64,000 bases of DNA from Enchytraeus crypticus (taxonomy: Eukaryota; Annelida; Clitellata; Enchytraeida; Enchytraeidae), in assembly GCA_905160935.1 (NCBI GenBank), contig CAJHZI010000489.1, positions 62,001 through 126,000 of the forward strand. Reading direction: 5' to 3'. Of this stretch, positions 1 through 13,300 are shown piece after piece (within the stretch, counting starts at the first letter, position 1; each line of letters begins with the position of its first letter). The translations under genes were made by a program, and so were the position numbers. The notes beneath the pieces were generated by a model. The model was given only the letters and a program-made list of their open reading frames with translations, was not told where the DNA came from and did no database searches.

Positions 1-299
1 ATTAAAGGTGGTATTTGATACCTCATTCATAGTATGTTCTATTGTCTAATTAACGTGCTCTAGTTTTATAAATTAAAATGTTGAATCGCGTGCATGTTAT
101 TTTATTATATGCTTTGATATATTGACATTTACAGTTACTGATTGAATTCTGCTTACAATTCACTTGATGCATAGAAAGTATTTTAATTGATGTAACCTTT
201 TCTTCTTTTAACGTAAATTTTGATTATATTTGATTTGCTAATTACAATATGTTGATGCTCTTTGTCTGCACAATGTACGTTGTATTTGTGGAGTAACTG
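1..299. other. AT-rich DNA, no gene seen
   Basis: No conserved reading frame or repeat recognised. Confidence 0.6.
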
Positions 300-640
300 C
301 TTATACATTGTGACACGGCTGTCTGTACATTGTTAAGCAGATGTCTGTACATTGTACAGCAGCTGTATGTACATTGTGAAGCAGCTGTCTGTATGTACAT
401 TGTGAAGCAGCTGTCTGTATGTACATTGTGAAGCAGCTGTCTGTATGCATATTGTAGAGCATCTGTGTATATATAGTAGAGCAGCTGTCTGTATGCATAT
501 TGTAGAGCAGCTGTGTATATATGATAGAGCAGCTGTCTGTAAATTGCACATCAGCTGTGTATATATATAGTAGAGCAGCTGTCTGTATATTGTACAGCAG
601 TTGTTACGGTCTATATATTGTATAGCAACTGTCTGAACTA
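300..640. repeat. Degenerate minisatellite, ~26-30 bp unit
   Basis: Imperfect tandem copies built on GCAGCTGTCTGTATGTACAT with variable spacers. The unit often keeps both minus frames open, which gives spurious ORFs of 82 and 144 codons. No coding potential is claimed. Confidence 0.85.
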
Positions 641-1320
641 TAAATAGTACAATATGTGGTTTATAAACATTTGAATATAATACGCAGATACATGACATTT
701 TCTTTAATTTCAACGTAAAATTATATTGCAAATTTAATATTAATTCCACACGCACATACACACACACACTTGTTCGTCGTTCACTACTGATTTCTCATGA
801 ACGAATACTACTTAAATCTGCAATACCTGATGTTAGCATTGAGGATAGATTCGCTCTACAATGTGTGGTCCAAGCATTGGATCCCTAGTAACAGCTTTAA
901 CTCCTATCTGTTATTAATTAATAAAACTGATATGAGACTATTTTGTCAACTAGACTAATTTACTATTTTACTATTTTAATTTACTATTTATTTATTTCTA
1001 TCTTTTTATTTATTTTTAATTACTATTTTACTAGAGTAGAAAATAGACCCTCAACATCACATTGATAGACAATAACAAAGCACTTCTTCGTCTATATAAA
1101 CATATTAGTCGAATGTATCGTTAAATGAGAAAAGGAAAATCCGACAGCATCAATTAGTTATAACTTTGTAACTTAAAGAACAGGTTCCAGTTTTTAGGCA
1201 TACCTAGTAAGCGCAATAGAATACTTGTGCTTGAGAAATGCTAAAAAAGATCTGACTAGTTCTTAAAAGTTTGAGTATAACAATAAAGAACTATAGGCTT
1301 CAACGGAAGATACACTGTAG
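641..1320. other. No gene seen
   Basis: AT-rich sequence with a short CA run near 755-770. Nothing recognisable. Confidence 0.55.
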
Positions 1321-1326
1321 TTTATT
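1321..1326 (-). terminator. Candidate poly(A) signal for AP1S exon 4b
   Basis: AATAAA on the minus strand, about 125 nt after the exon 4b stop, with T/GT-rich sequence beyond it. Confidence 0.4.
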
Positions 1327-1448
1327 TGTTGTATAGCTCTTTGCTGTATTCCTTCAAGCTACTTAATTCCATTCCTGTGATTAAGGAATCAGGACGCTTG
1401 CATCACGGTTGGTGTGTGTGGAGATTAATAACAACTGCTTCCGGTTGT

Positions 1449-1508
1449 CTATCCAGCGAGTCCCATCTCCTCGAGGAAGTCGACGAATCCGAGAGGATCT
1501 TCAGAATC
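1449..1508 (-). CDS. AP1S: AP1S candidate last exon 4b
   Basis: Phase-0 exon with acceptor TTGCAG. It encodes [19 protein letters not shown] and stop, which matches the vertebrate AP1S tail of the form DESPRSVLEEMGLA. Its GC-rich codons stand out from the AT-rich surroundings. An AATAAA lies about 125 nt past the stop. It sits about 11 kb from exon 3, beyond LINE copy A. Confidence 0.75.
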   Translation of the reverse strand, partial: DSEDPLGFVDFLEEMGLAG

Positions 1509-4500
1509 CTGCAATCAAACAGATTGTTTCATTCGCTTGGATTGTCTCGTGCATGTATACGAGATTTGGTATGGCAACCATGTACGGTTGATCGAGTTCA
1601 TATCGAGATATAGGGATTTACTTGGAATCTCGATATTTGATATAGAAATTCAAAGGTGTTAACGTTAATTATGACGTCAAATAAGTCTTAACCTTGAAGC
1701 TTTGACCCTAGCCAATCATCCATTGGTATTTTTTATTTTGCATAAATTGTTTAACTAATTTAAAAATCAGCAACGAACTAATATAATTTCTTCACTAAGC
1801 TTCTTTGAAATAGCCTCTAGGTACATCATATATTTAAAGCCTCTTTTGGATTGTGAATTTTGTATTCGTTGCAATTGAGTTTTATTTTTAAATAGAATCT
1901 TTTTTTCAGATGATACTATTTAAAAACAAGAAACGCTGGCAATATACATTATACTGTATCGTTTTATTTGCAGAGACTATTCACGAAACAGGTATAACAT
2001 TACAATAGAACCGTGGAATCAGTGTAGTTACAGTGCGAACAACAGTTATTATATCGTGTAGTAATACTGTAGAGATAACATAAACAAGTCGCGGCAACTT
2101 TGTAGCATTCTTCAAATACTGTTCTACGCAATATCATGTCATACAGGAAGACATGTTATCGAGTACAAACACTTAACATTATTGTTAATTGCAATTTTTA
2201 ATATACCTAACGGCACGAGCACCTAAAATACTGTCATTAACTGATCTCTATCTATCCTGGCTATCTTTTAATCACTGGACCGGCATCGTTTAGGATCTTA
2301 CTTCTTTCAGCATATGACTTTTCCAGATAGGGTTGAGTGGATTGATCTGTAGTGAAGTGTGCTGTGGGGACGTCCCAAACTTCATCCTTGGATGAGGAAA
2401 CAGAAGTTCATTGGGTAATAGATCCAGTGGTTGATCGGTTAGGTGCCCGATTTAACTCGGCATAAACCTTATGTTCATTTTCTCACGATTAAGGACAACT
2501 TTTAGTCAAACTAAGGCAAAAAATAAGTTTGACGACTTTAACAAACACAGCGAATTCCTTCAGGAATTACAATAGATTAAACTGTACTAACACATTTCCT
2601 TCGGTAGAAGAGTAATTCTCACATATAAAGTAACCACTGTAACGCACTGAGGCTCAATTAACGCTGGTATTATACAAGTGTTTTGAATGTAAAACATTTT
2701 TATAATAAACCAATAGCATAGCAGATACTTACAAGTTTTCCACATATGCTAAATAATTCGGACTACTAGCACAAAATCGCTTCATTATGCACAACTGATA
2801 TAACAATTAACACAATACAAATATAACTGGCCTACGAGCAGATCTATATTTCGTGAAACCTGAAAATACACTTATCAATAACCATACCTGTTCGTAAGCT
2901 GCAGGCAATAAGAAATAAGGAAAATCTGAATAGAAACTTTTGAAGGCAAACTATGCAGACAATGAATAGCAAAGTTGCGCTAATTTACTCAATTAGAGCT
3001 GTTCCCATTAATGTACGACATCACAGAATCTACAAATTACAGAGATACCATAATATTAAGATGCCAAGCAAAGCTTAACTCGGTCAGCTAAGCCGCCACT
3101 AGAAGCATACCGTGTCAGGCTTGTTATAAACTCATCAACTCCACGCATCCGATACAAAGTATTTAAATAGAAACTTAACTATCAAGAAAAAGTTCTCAGC
3201 TTATTTAGTGAACATAAGAACATTTAGTGAACAGAAGAGCGCTCCTTATTTACAGAGCACTACACTAATTTAGAACACCAGTAATTTTTATCAGCCTAAG
3301 ATGACGATCTATATGACAAACCGGTTCATAATTAATCAGCACAGTATTAATGCAAATACCGAATTAATATAACGTTACCGTGGACTCTTAATTAAGCAGT
3401 GTAGTAGCATTAATTGCACCTAATTATTTAGTACTATTACTTCAAGTCGTTAAGTAATCACTAATCAGATGCACTAATGCAGGCATAGGTAATGGACTAT
3501 TAAGTGAAATCTTATAATTAAAAATATAAATAAATAATAAATAGTCTAAATAAAGTTATAATAGGAATAGAATACAGTGTACCATTAATAATATATAATA
3601 TTAATTAGTATTAAACTAAATGTCTAAATAGTTGAGTGGGGCAGTAAGTTAAATAACGTCACGTATTTTTAATGACTGCTCCTGAGGTTCTTGGATCAAT
3701 TCCGAGTAATGCTTACACAGAATCAAATCTCGGGCATTTACAGTACTCGTTACACGGATAGTTGACTAAATTGCCTAATTGTTAACCATGTGGTAATAAA
3801 AGTGACAGATATCATCACAGATAATCATTTCACTGTAATGTCTGTTTAACGTTAAATACTGTATATATAGTATGACATATTAGTGATAGTATTAGTAATA
3901 TATATCTATTAACTAGGTATATCTATAGAAGCACGGCGTTCGTTAAAGAAATAATTTCAGAAGTCAGTGATATATAAATATCTTCCTGAAATCATTATCA
4001 TCATCTTCTTCCTTTGAATCCGAGTTTAGCCAGGGTCAGGACTAGAAAATTGTGTAGCAATTTCTGGAGCCTACGTGCTCACAACCTAATGCCTTTTCTG
4101 ACATTGGTTTGGATTTTACTGCTTTGTTGCCTTTATGACACTTGTAGTCTATTTTTCAACAACCCGGACACAACACGGGTAAAATAACTACCATGATTAA
4201 TTGAAATCTCTTGCACAACCTGTACTAGACAACAGCCACTAAACTGACTTATTAACGAGACAACTGACAACACTATCGACACCGATAACATACAGTTAGA
4301 TTAAATGCAACAGCAAGTTAGGGAACCCTTACTTGTTTACGTTAAACGAAATTACGAACAAGTACCACCACAGTGTACAGGTATTTAATGCCACGTGAAC
4401 AAGACCGAGTTCACAATAAAATTGTTATGAAAGGGATATATACCTTCACCAAAATCGATATTTCGAAGAAACTCTACTAAAGATGTTTTGAGGAAATTTG

Positions 4501-7500
4501 ACAAAAGATTTTAAGGAAATTTGACGAACGAAATTTTTAGAAAATTGAACAAACGATATTTTGAGGTAATTTGACAAACGACAGTTTGAGGAATTTTGAC
4601 AGCGGTGGTTTTCAAACCTTTGTGGATGACCGCCGTTTTTAGAAATATTTCGTAGACCACTAGATTCATCAGTTCAATATTTCTATGCTACCAGACTGTA
4701 TCAAACGTAACTATTTCAGTGAACAGCTTTATTTTAAAATTCAATTTAATTTAAATTATGCATTTTACTCTACTCAAATTTTGTGCTTTAGATTATTACA
4801 TAATAAAAAATATTTTATTAGGGTTAACCTACCACACAATTACGCTAAGTAGTCTCTCTTCAAAATATGAGGTTTAGCCACTGCCCGTTAGTCACAGAGA
4901 TCAAAGGAGATATCGCCCACTTTAGAACCACATCTACTGAGTTACTGAATATTTATTTATTTAGATCACCAAAAAGGGTCATTCAACCCTGTACAGTTCA
5001 CAAGCAATGCAAACAAACAAGTAAATGCAATATGTGAGCACAATTTAAATGTGAACCATGGTGAACTTAAAACGAAAATATAAAGTAGAAATTAAAGAAT
5101 TGAAATAAAGAAATTCAAAATAAAGAAAATTAATGATAATAGGTAGGCATAATTTTATATTTAAGATCAGCATCATTAATAACTATTTAATAAGTACTGA
5201 CGAAGATTAATATTGAAACAGTTAACGGAACGACATGATCGTAAATTAGGTGGAAGGGATAGCCAGTATCTAGGGCCTTGTATAGCGATATACTTTTCGC
5301 GACAGAGGGTTCTGAACAATGGTATAGTAAATTCCGAAACTTGTCGAAATTTATAAACAGAATTTACAACATTTAGCAACGAATAGTTGTAACATGAAGG
5401 CATATCATTATGAATAAGTTTATACAGAAATACGCAACAGCAATGTTTATGAATATCATTAACTTTAAAATTTTAAGTTCTTTAAATATATTGTTCATAT
5501 GACTACGAAACTCTGCATGTTGAATTATTCTAATTGCTCGTTTTTGGAGCAAGGTTTTAGACGAGTTCCCTCAAACAATATTACAATAAATTAGATGCGG
5601 ATATATTAGACTGTTGTATAAATTTAACATAGAATGTTTAGGTAACTTAGTTTTAACCCGATGGAGTAATCTAATGGATTTGGCTAATTTTTTTGCAGTA
5701 TAAGAAATATGATATTGCCATGATAATTTTTCATCAAGAATCACTCCCAAAAATTTAGTCTTATCTATTCTAGAAATGTTGATGTCATCTATGTATATAT
5801 GAAAAATTTCAGAATTATTGTTATATTTGTATTTATACCCAAATAGCATGTAATTGGTTTTTTGTATATTTAGGGATAATCTATTCGCTTTAAACCAGTC
5901 AGAGAGTGTTAGGAGTTCAGTATTAGTTGAATTCATTAGTTTCAAAATATCAGGGTTTGTGCAGATAATATTTGTATCATCTGCAAATAATATGAAGGTA
6001 AGAATTTTACTAATCTCGGATATGTCATTGACATAAATCAGAAACAACAAAGGTCCCAATATTGAACCTTGTGGGACACCACATTGAATAGTTCTATAAT
6101 TTGATTCTGAATTATTATATACCACATATTACTGTCTATTGGTTAAGTAACTTTTTAGAAGTGTATTAAATACTCCCCTATAACCATACATTTCTAGTTT
6201 TTTAAGTAATATTTCATGGTTTAAAATGTCAAAAGCTTTTGAAAGATCTATGAAAATACCCAAACAAAATTCTTTATTGTCAATAGCTTTAGACACCCTA
6301 TCATGCATGTTTAATAGGGCCATATATGTAGAGTGCTTTTTCTTAAATCCATATTGGGCTGAAGTAATGATTTTGTGATGGTCAATAAAAGAGAGCATTC
6401 TATTGGCAATAATTTTCTCAAATATTTTAGGGAAGCAAGTTAAAAGACTGATTGGTCTATAATTTGAAATTTCGTTACTATGACCTGACTAATGAATCGG
6501 ACATACTTTGGCAATTTTCATTTTACTCGGAAATGTAGCATTCATAGTACACAAATTTAGTATAATTGCTAAGGTTTGGCTAAGTAATAGATTATATTTT
6601 TTAGAAGAATGGACGATACCTCATCAAAACCTTCACTCGAGGTATTTTTTATAGATTGGACTATGTTAATGATTTCATATTGATCGGTTAGATAGAGAGC
6701 ACATGTGTTGGAGATTTTACTTTTGTCTGAAATGAAATCATAAAAAGACTTTTTTGATTTAGGGATTTTATCAGCTAGGGATTTTCCTATTCCAATTAGT
6801 CATTAAAACTATCAGATATAACTTTTTTATCGGATACCATTTCACTATTTAAATTATAACATTACTGAATAGATTTGAACTTATTTGGTTTTAAAATGCT
6901 ATTAATGCACTGCCATGTTTTTCTAGGGTCATGTTTATATTTAAGCAATCGATCAGAATAAAATTACCTTTGCGCAATTGTTAAGAGTGAGTTTAATTTA
7001 TTCCTATAAGCAATAAACTTAAGTTTATTTTCATATGTATTTGACTGCTTATAGACTTTGTAAAGTTTAGATTTTGTTTCACATGATATTGCTAATCCTC
7101 GAATCATCCATTCTTTTCGAGGAGCATTTCTACTGTTATCGGATTTAGTTTTAGGGAAACATAAATTAAAACAACTTCAAATATTTCTAAAAATTCATTA
7201 TATACTATGCCTGGGTTTGCAGTATTAATATTTTCATATTTATAAATTTGGGCCCAATTAGCATCATTAGCACAAAAAAGTTTAAATTTATTAGTAGATT
7301 TTTGATTAAATATTCTTTTTTTGTAGTTCGAATTAGTTGCTGGATGGTTTGAAGCGCCAAACTTACTGAGGTGGTTGAGAATTATTGGATAATGGTCTGT
7401 TGTATCATCATAAAACATTGCAGATTTACAGATGCTAACATCAACATTAGTAAGAATATTGTTTTAGATAGACAAACATAGACAACTGCTGTAAACAAAA

Positions 7501-10286
7501 TGAGTACATCATCATAATGACAGGCCAGCTACAGAGATTATCTTTATGACTAAATAGATGGGTTGCAACAAACGTACTAAATGTACTAAAGCTGAAAGCA
7601 AAAAGAAAAGCAATAATAAACAAAACAAATCATGAACTACAATCAATAAAAGTCAGATCTTCAAAAAAGCTACCCCTCAGAAATAAAGTTACATCCCTAA
7701 AAATATATCTTAACAAAAGCCAAGACAACCCAAGTTGTTCTACAGGATTATGATAATATTTTATATATCGACCTTAGAAAAGCAATAATAATACTAGCAA
7801 ATGCTGCAAAAAATAAAATAGTTTTTGGAACTTAGAAACTTACAATAGTGAACTAGAACGATTTCAATCGAAAGTAGGAGCTTTCTACATTTAGGCTACA
7901 TAACGACATTTATATTACATCATATACAGTCTGTAGCATAATATACAATATTAAATCTACAGTAATATCATATAGCAATAAATTATAATAAACTCAATTA
8001 TTATACTGTATATTATAACAAGCCTATACCACAATAACTAGCTTACCAATTCATATAAATCTTATTAAAGAATATTACTTGCTATGACAATTTGCTAAAA
8101 TTTATACTTATTATTAGTATATAACTATCATAATTATATGTACATTAAGTTTGAGAGGATCTTCAGTTGGTAAATAATTACAATTTCGGATTTATTTACC
8201 AAATTATTTGTCCAGTTAACTTCACACATGAACGGGAAATTAAATGAATAAAATATACAGTGAATGAATTGTTTTGAATTAATTATATAAAATATATGGG
8301 AGGTTTAGAATATTGGAGTCATTTAAGTATTGAGTTTTTACTTTAGAAACCTCAGTATGTCACTGAAATATCCCTATCAAACCATTACTCGGGAGAGGAA
8401 AGTTGTAGTTACCTGAAGAATCAACTAACATAATAAATAAGTTGAATAACTATTAAACACCTAGAGCAGCTGAGCCCTACAGAGTAAAATTAATGTGCAA
8501 TACATTTGACTAAAATAAAGACGATACTAGACTGACACATCGACCATAAGCAGCAGGAAAAGCACAGTGCACGGAAAAACTAGACAGATGGTCTAAGTGT
8601 CGCGTGTGTGCGCAGGTGGTGAGAGGACGAAACTCAACCGAGACCATGATCCTCGAAGAAACCTTGAGGTGTTTCCTCCTAGAAATCAAACAAAACCAAG
8701 CAACAAAACACGATTATACGAAGAAGCATGAAAAATTACTATAAAAACAATAAATAAAGTGCAGCTTTTAAATTATAGAACTAAACAGAAGCCTGACTCT
8801 CGTCATATTGCTGTATATTATTTACTAAAGCTCACCTCTACAAAGCAAATCCCATTAAATCAATATCTAAACAATAATTCTAGTTTTACTAAGACGGCTT
8901 TAACGAGTACAGTCGTACGAGTTTGATACTGATAATAATCAAATAACTAAAACATAAGTTTTGACATCTATAGAACAAACAAAAAAAACAAATTAGAATG
9001 TTATAAATATCGTCAATGACAAAATGCAGCACTAATTGAACCAAATCCGAGCAGAGGTACATAATGTCCAAAAACGATACAAATTCCAGAACTCAGAAAC
9101 CAGTTCAAGCAAAAATAATGAGGAAGGAGAACATAATCACTAATGACCTAATATTTTTATAAGTTCAGCTTTCCCCAACTTAAATTTCAACAGAAACAAA
9201 TTATAGTTTATAGCGGATCATTTCTAAACAACTATTGGACTGTATGAAATAATAACGGAATAAAACAATACCAGGCCTTAAAACACAGCAAAATATCAGG
9301 CTTCCAAAATTTACGAAAATAGGAAAGAACCTTGCCGATAAAAACAATACATCTAAAAGTATTGACATCTAAGATTGACAGAACATCGATCTACGGTAAA
9401 ACTATAAGCTAATAAATAGTAAAATATTTAAAGTACTAAAATATTGTACGATAAAAACTAAGATAAACACTAAGATAAAACTCAAGTCTTCTGATCTTTA
9501 CTTTCATAACATTAGTAACGATTTCAACAACGTTACAACATCAAGCAGCAAAGTAAGATCAAAAGAACGGTTAACTATAGAAAAATGTCAATCTACAATA
9601 TTAAGGAAGGCATCAAACAACACTGAAAGTATCCGAGAATGAAATTTTCATGCGATTATTGGTCAAACACATATCAACACTCAACAGCAACACTACCATA
9701 CAACTTATACTTTTGTGAATAGAATTTTAAAACTAATGTAAAAACGTACGGAATTTGTCTAAATGTGACTGGTATGGTAGTAAATGAATACAAAAAATAT
9801 AACATTGTTCATGCAGATTGTAATAATGTAAAATAAATGCACGTACTTCTAAAAATCTATTAAAAAACAACTCATTTACAGACAACAAAGCAATTAGTAA
9901 CTTTATTCAATGCAGAATATAATACAGGCTTATAGTGCTGCATCGTCCGTCTGCATCATCATTCCTATATTTAACTAAGGCATGTCCAAGGTACGATTTT
10001 CATAACATTACAATATTTATAGTATTACTATGTTCCTCATGAATGGGCACAAACTTGCCTTCTCCAGTACAATCATTTTGCCTGACACTCTAAAGAAATT
10101 CAATAAGAATATAATGTGTTTCATAAGAGAATTCAAGTTGACATCCTCAGCACAAAAAATACAGACACATCCAGAGCGACCTCAGTGGAAAATTACAATT
10201 ACTATATAAATAAGAAGGTAGAACTTTATATAACATTAGACTCACAACACAACGATATACAACAAAGAATTTGTTCACTGTATGTA

Positions 10287-10347
<61 letters not shown>

Positions 10348-13300
10348 TTGTTGCTGATTATATTTAGAATAGGCGCCGGTGATTTATCAGAATTATATCA
10401 ATCCAAAGTCCTGCAGAGTTTGTTCCAAGTCTTCACCCTTTCCATTCAACAATAACAAACACATCTGCCATTAAAATAAATCCCTCAGCTAACTTCACGC
10501 TCTGGTGATACTCAAACAAACTCTAGCTCAAAATCAATAAAAAATGAACAAACTGATCCAAGCATGACTTGAACCAGCAACTCAACTTTCACGCAAGTGC
10601 AATACTTAAACATCATCATCGCGCTTCCCACTGGCAGGTATTTTTGAAATAATCATCATGATCTTCTTCCCAATAGATCGCAATTTAACCAGGGTCGAGA
10701 TACGAATAGGCTTCCATTTCTCTCTGTCCCACAAAAATCACAATATGCCCATACCATTCCATTCGTTTAAATTTTTGTAACAATTTCAGGAGCCTCAGCG
10801 CTCATCAACCGAATGCCCTTTCTGATTTTGGTTTGGATCTTATTTTTATGACGTCTTTTGCGACACGAGCAGTACACGTTTGGTGTATTTTTAATGGATT
10901 TCAGCACCCAGGAAACAACACCGGGAAAATTATTTTACAACAAATATCCAATATTTTTTGTGGAATTTATTTTCCGCATAATTTTTTATAGGATCATTAG
11001 TTAAACTCAAACCAAACACTCCAACGGCTCATTATAACGGTCAGAAAGACAAATCCACAAGACTGGATCAACTCACAGGTTGGATACTCCACTACATTAA
11101 GACTGGATCAACTCACATGTGGGATATTCTACTACACTAAGACTGGATCAACTCATAGGTAGGATATTCTACTACATTAAGACTGGATCAACTCACATGT
11201 AGGATATTCCACTAGACTAAGACTGGATCAACTCACAGGTAGGATATTCCACTACACCAAGACTGGATCAACTCATAGGTAGGATATTGCACTACACTAA
11301 GACTGGATCAACTCATAGGTAGGATATTCCACTACACCAAGACTGGATCAACTCATAGGTAGGATATTCTACTACATTAAGACTGGATAAACTCATAGGT
11401 AGGATATTCCACTACACTAAGACTGGATCAACTCAATAGGTAGGATATTCTACTACATTAAGACTAGATCAACTCATAGGTAGGATATTCCACTACACTA
11501 AGACTGGATCAACTCATAGGTAGGATATTCTACTACACTAAGACTGGATCAACTCATAGGTAGGATATTCCACTACACTAAGACTGGATCAACTCACATG
11601 TAGGATATTCCACTACATTAAGATTCATGGGTATGATATTCTACTACACTATGACTGAATCAATTCATGGATAGGATATTCCAATACACAAAGATGGTTT
11701 AGGTACACTAATACCATTCGTTTAACAACAATAACAAATTTCATTTCAGCTTAAAAGACTTAATTATGCCCTAATTTTTCTATAAAAAATATTTTAGGTA
11801 AAGAATAACAAATGTTATTTTACCACTTTAATTAAAAATACCATGCAACGAAGTGTGCTACAAAAACATTTTCATCTATAATTTATAATACTGCAAAGCT
11901 AACATCATATAAATGCTAGTAGTTTTAAATAAGGTCTGGTATGGAAGTCATTCAAACTTAAACTCTCAAAATAAATAAATACAAAGATTAAAAGAAGCCA
12001 TGCTTGAATTTACATTTATATCATTAAATTGCGATGTGATTTAGCATGCCCATTTTCAGAAATTCAATATAATCATAATATCAGTTGTTCATGCTTTTAG
12101 TTCTGAGCAGAAATATGCAAATCTAAATTAAAGCAACAGATAATAGAAAATTATCTCAATGCCACTTATAAACTTGGCAGAATATAACGATTTTGAAATA
12201 GCAACGGTAAAGCCTTTGTGTAAACAAGCACATTAATTTAACATGCCGGTTAAAAAGATTAAATTGAACAAAGAAAATAGGTCTAAAACAAATTAGAATG
12301 GCTCTGAACAAAAATCATAATTATATTGAAATACTGATTATAATTAAATGTTTAGTTCAACTCAACCCACATACCAGGTCAATGACATGCTCTGTTATAT
12401 CAATAAAACTAGTTTAACTGTTCAGAAAGGACAGAACCATATCCAGAAAGTTACTGAATATAACAATATAATAAGAAATAAAAAATAGCAAATTAACTGC
12501 AGTTTATAAAACACCACCATCTCTAGACAATTTGACAATCACACTTCACTTTACGTAACACTATAAGATAATACACTAGGTTAAACATCAATTTCCCACC
12601 TTTGATTCATCCAGCATTCACATTCAATTAACAACATTATTTGACATCTGTATTTAATATAAAACCATCAAAGTCGTGTAAGTATAGACCAACCTCTTGC
12701 AGGAGATCTTGAGCGGCGATGGCTTTGAGAACATTCTTCTTGCTGCTCTCTTGTACCTCTCCACCAATCAGAAGCTCGTCCAGCATAAAATAGGCCTTCT
12801 CAAAGTTGAATATTATATCCAGCTCACAAACCTGCGGTCACATATATATTATACCTTTACTCACATCACGCATATGTTATGTCTGATACTACCATATAAG
12901 CTTGATTCTCTTTTCTATTGATAATTTATAAGAATTAAAGTCACGTATTAAACCGAACACCTACAAAAAACAATTTTGCTTGCTAAATAAAAATAAATAA
13001 TTCTCTCAGAAATCTAAAATCAGTTCTATTACATTCTTGATAATATTCTTGATGCAGACCTTTTAATTTTGAGGCATATTACAACTAAAAGTCCAGCTTA
13101 ATGATTCCTGTATTAATAGAAACCCAAAAATAAGTTTCCAATTTCTCATCGTAAGTCATATTAGAAACTATGATTTCTGCACCAAATGGTGCTTCTACAT
13201 ATTTGGGCTTAACTCTTTCACTATATATTACATTTCAACATTTTTAAAGGAGCGACACTCTACTGTTTGTATGATTTATGAAAACCAAGTTTGAAGGGTA

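Noticed and set aside
300-767. ORFs of 82 and 144 codons on the minus strand
   Set aside because: Translations of a degenerate tandem repeat.
1326-1613. Plus-strand ORFs of 95 and 60 codons
   Set aside because: Shadows of the minus-strand AP1S last exon 4b and its flanks; no motif in these frames.
11050-11690. CRISPR-like regular direct repeats
   Set aside because: Units adjoin without unique spacers and the DNA is plainly eukaryotic; this is a minisatellite.
12697-12921. Plus-strand ORF of 74 codons
   Set aside because: Antisense of AP1S exon 3.
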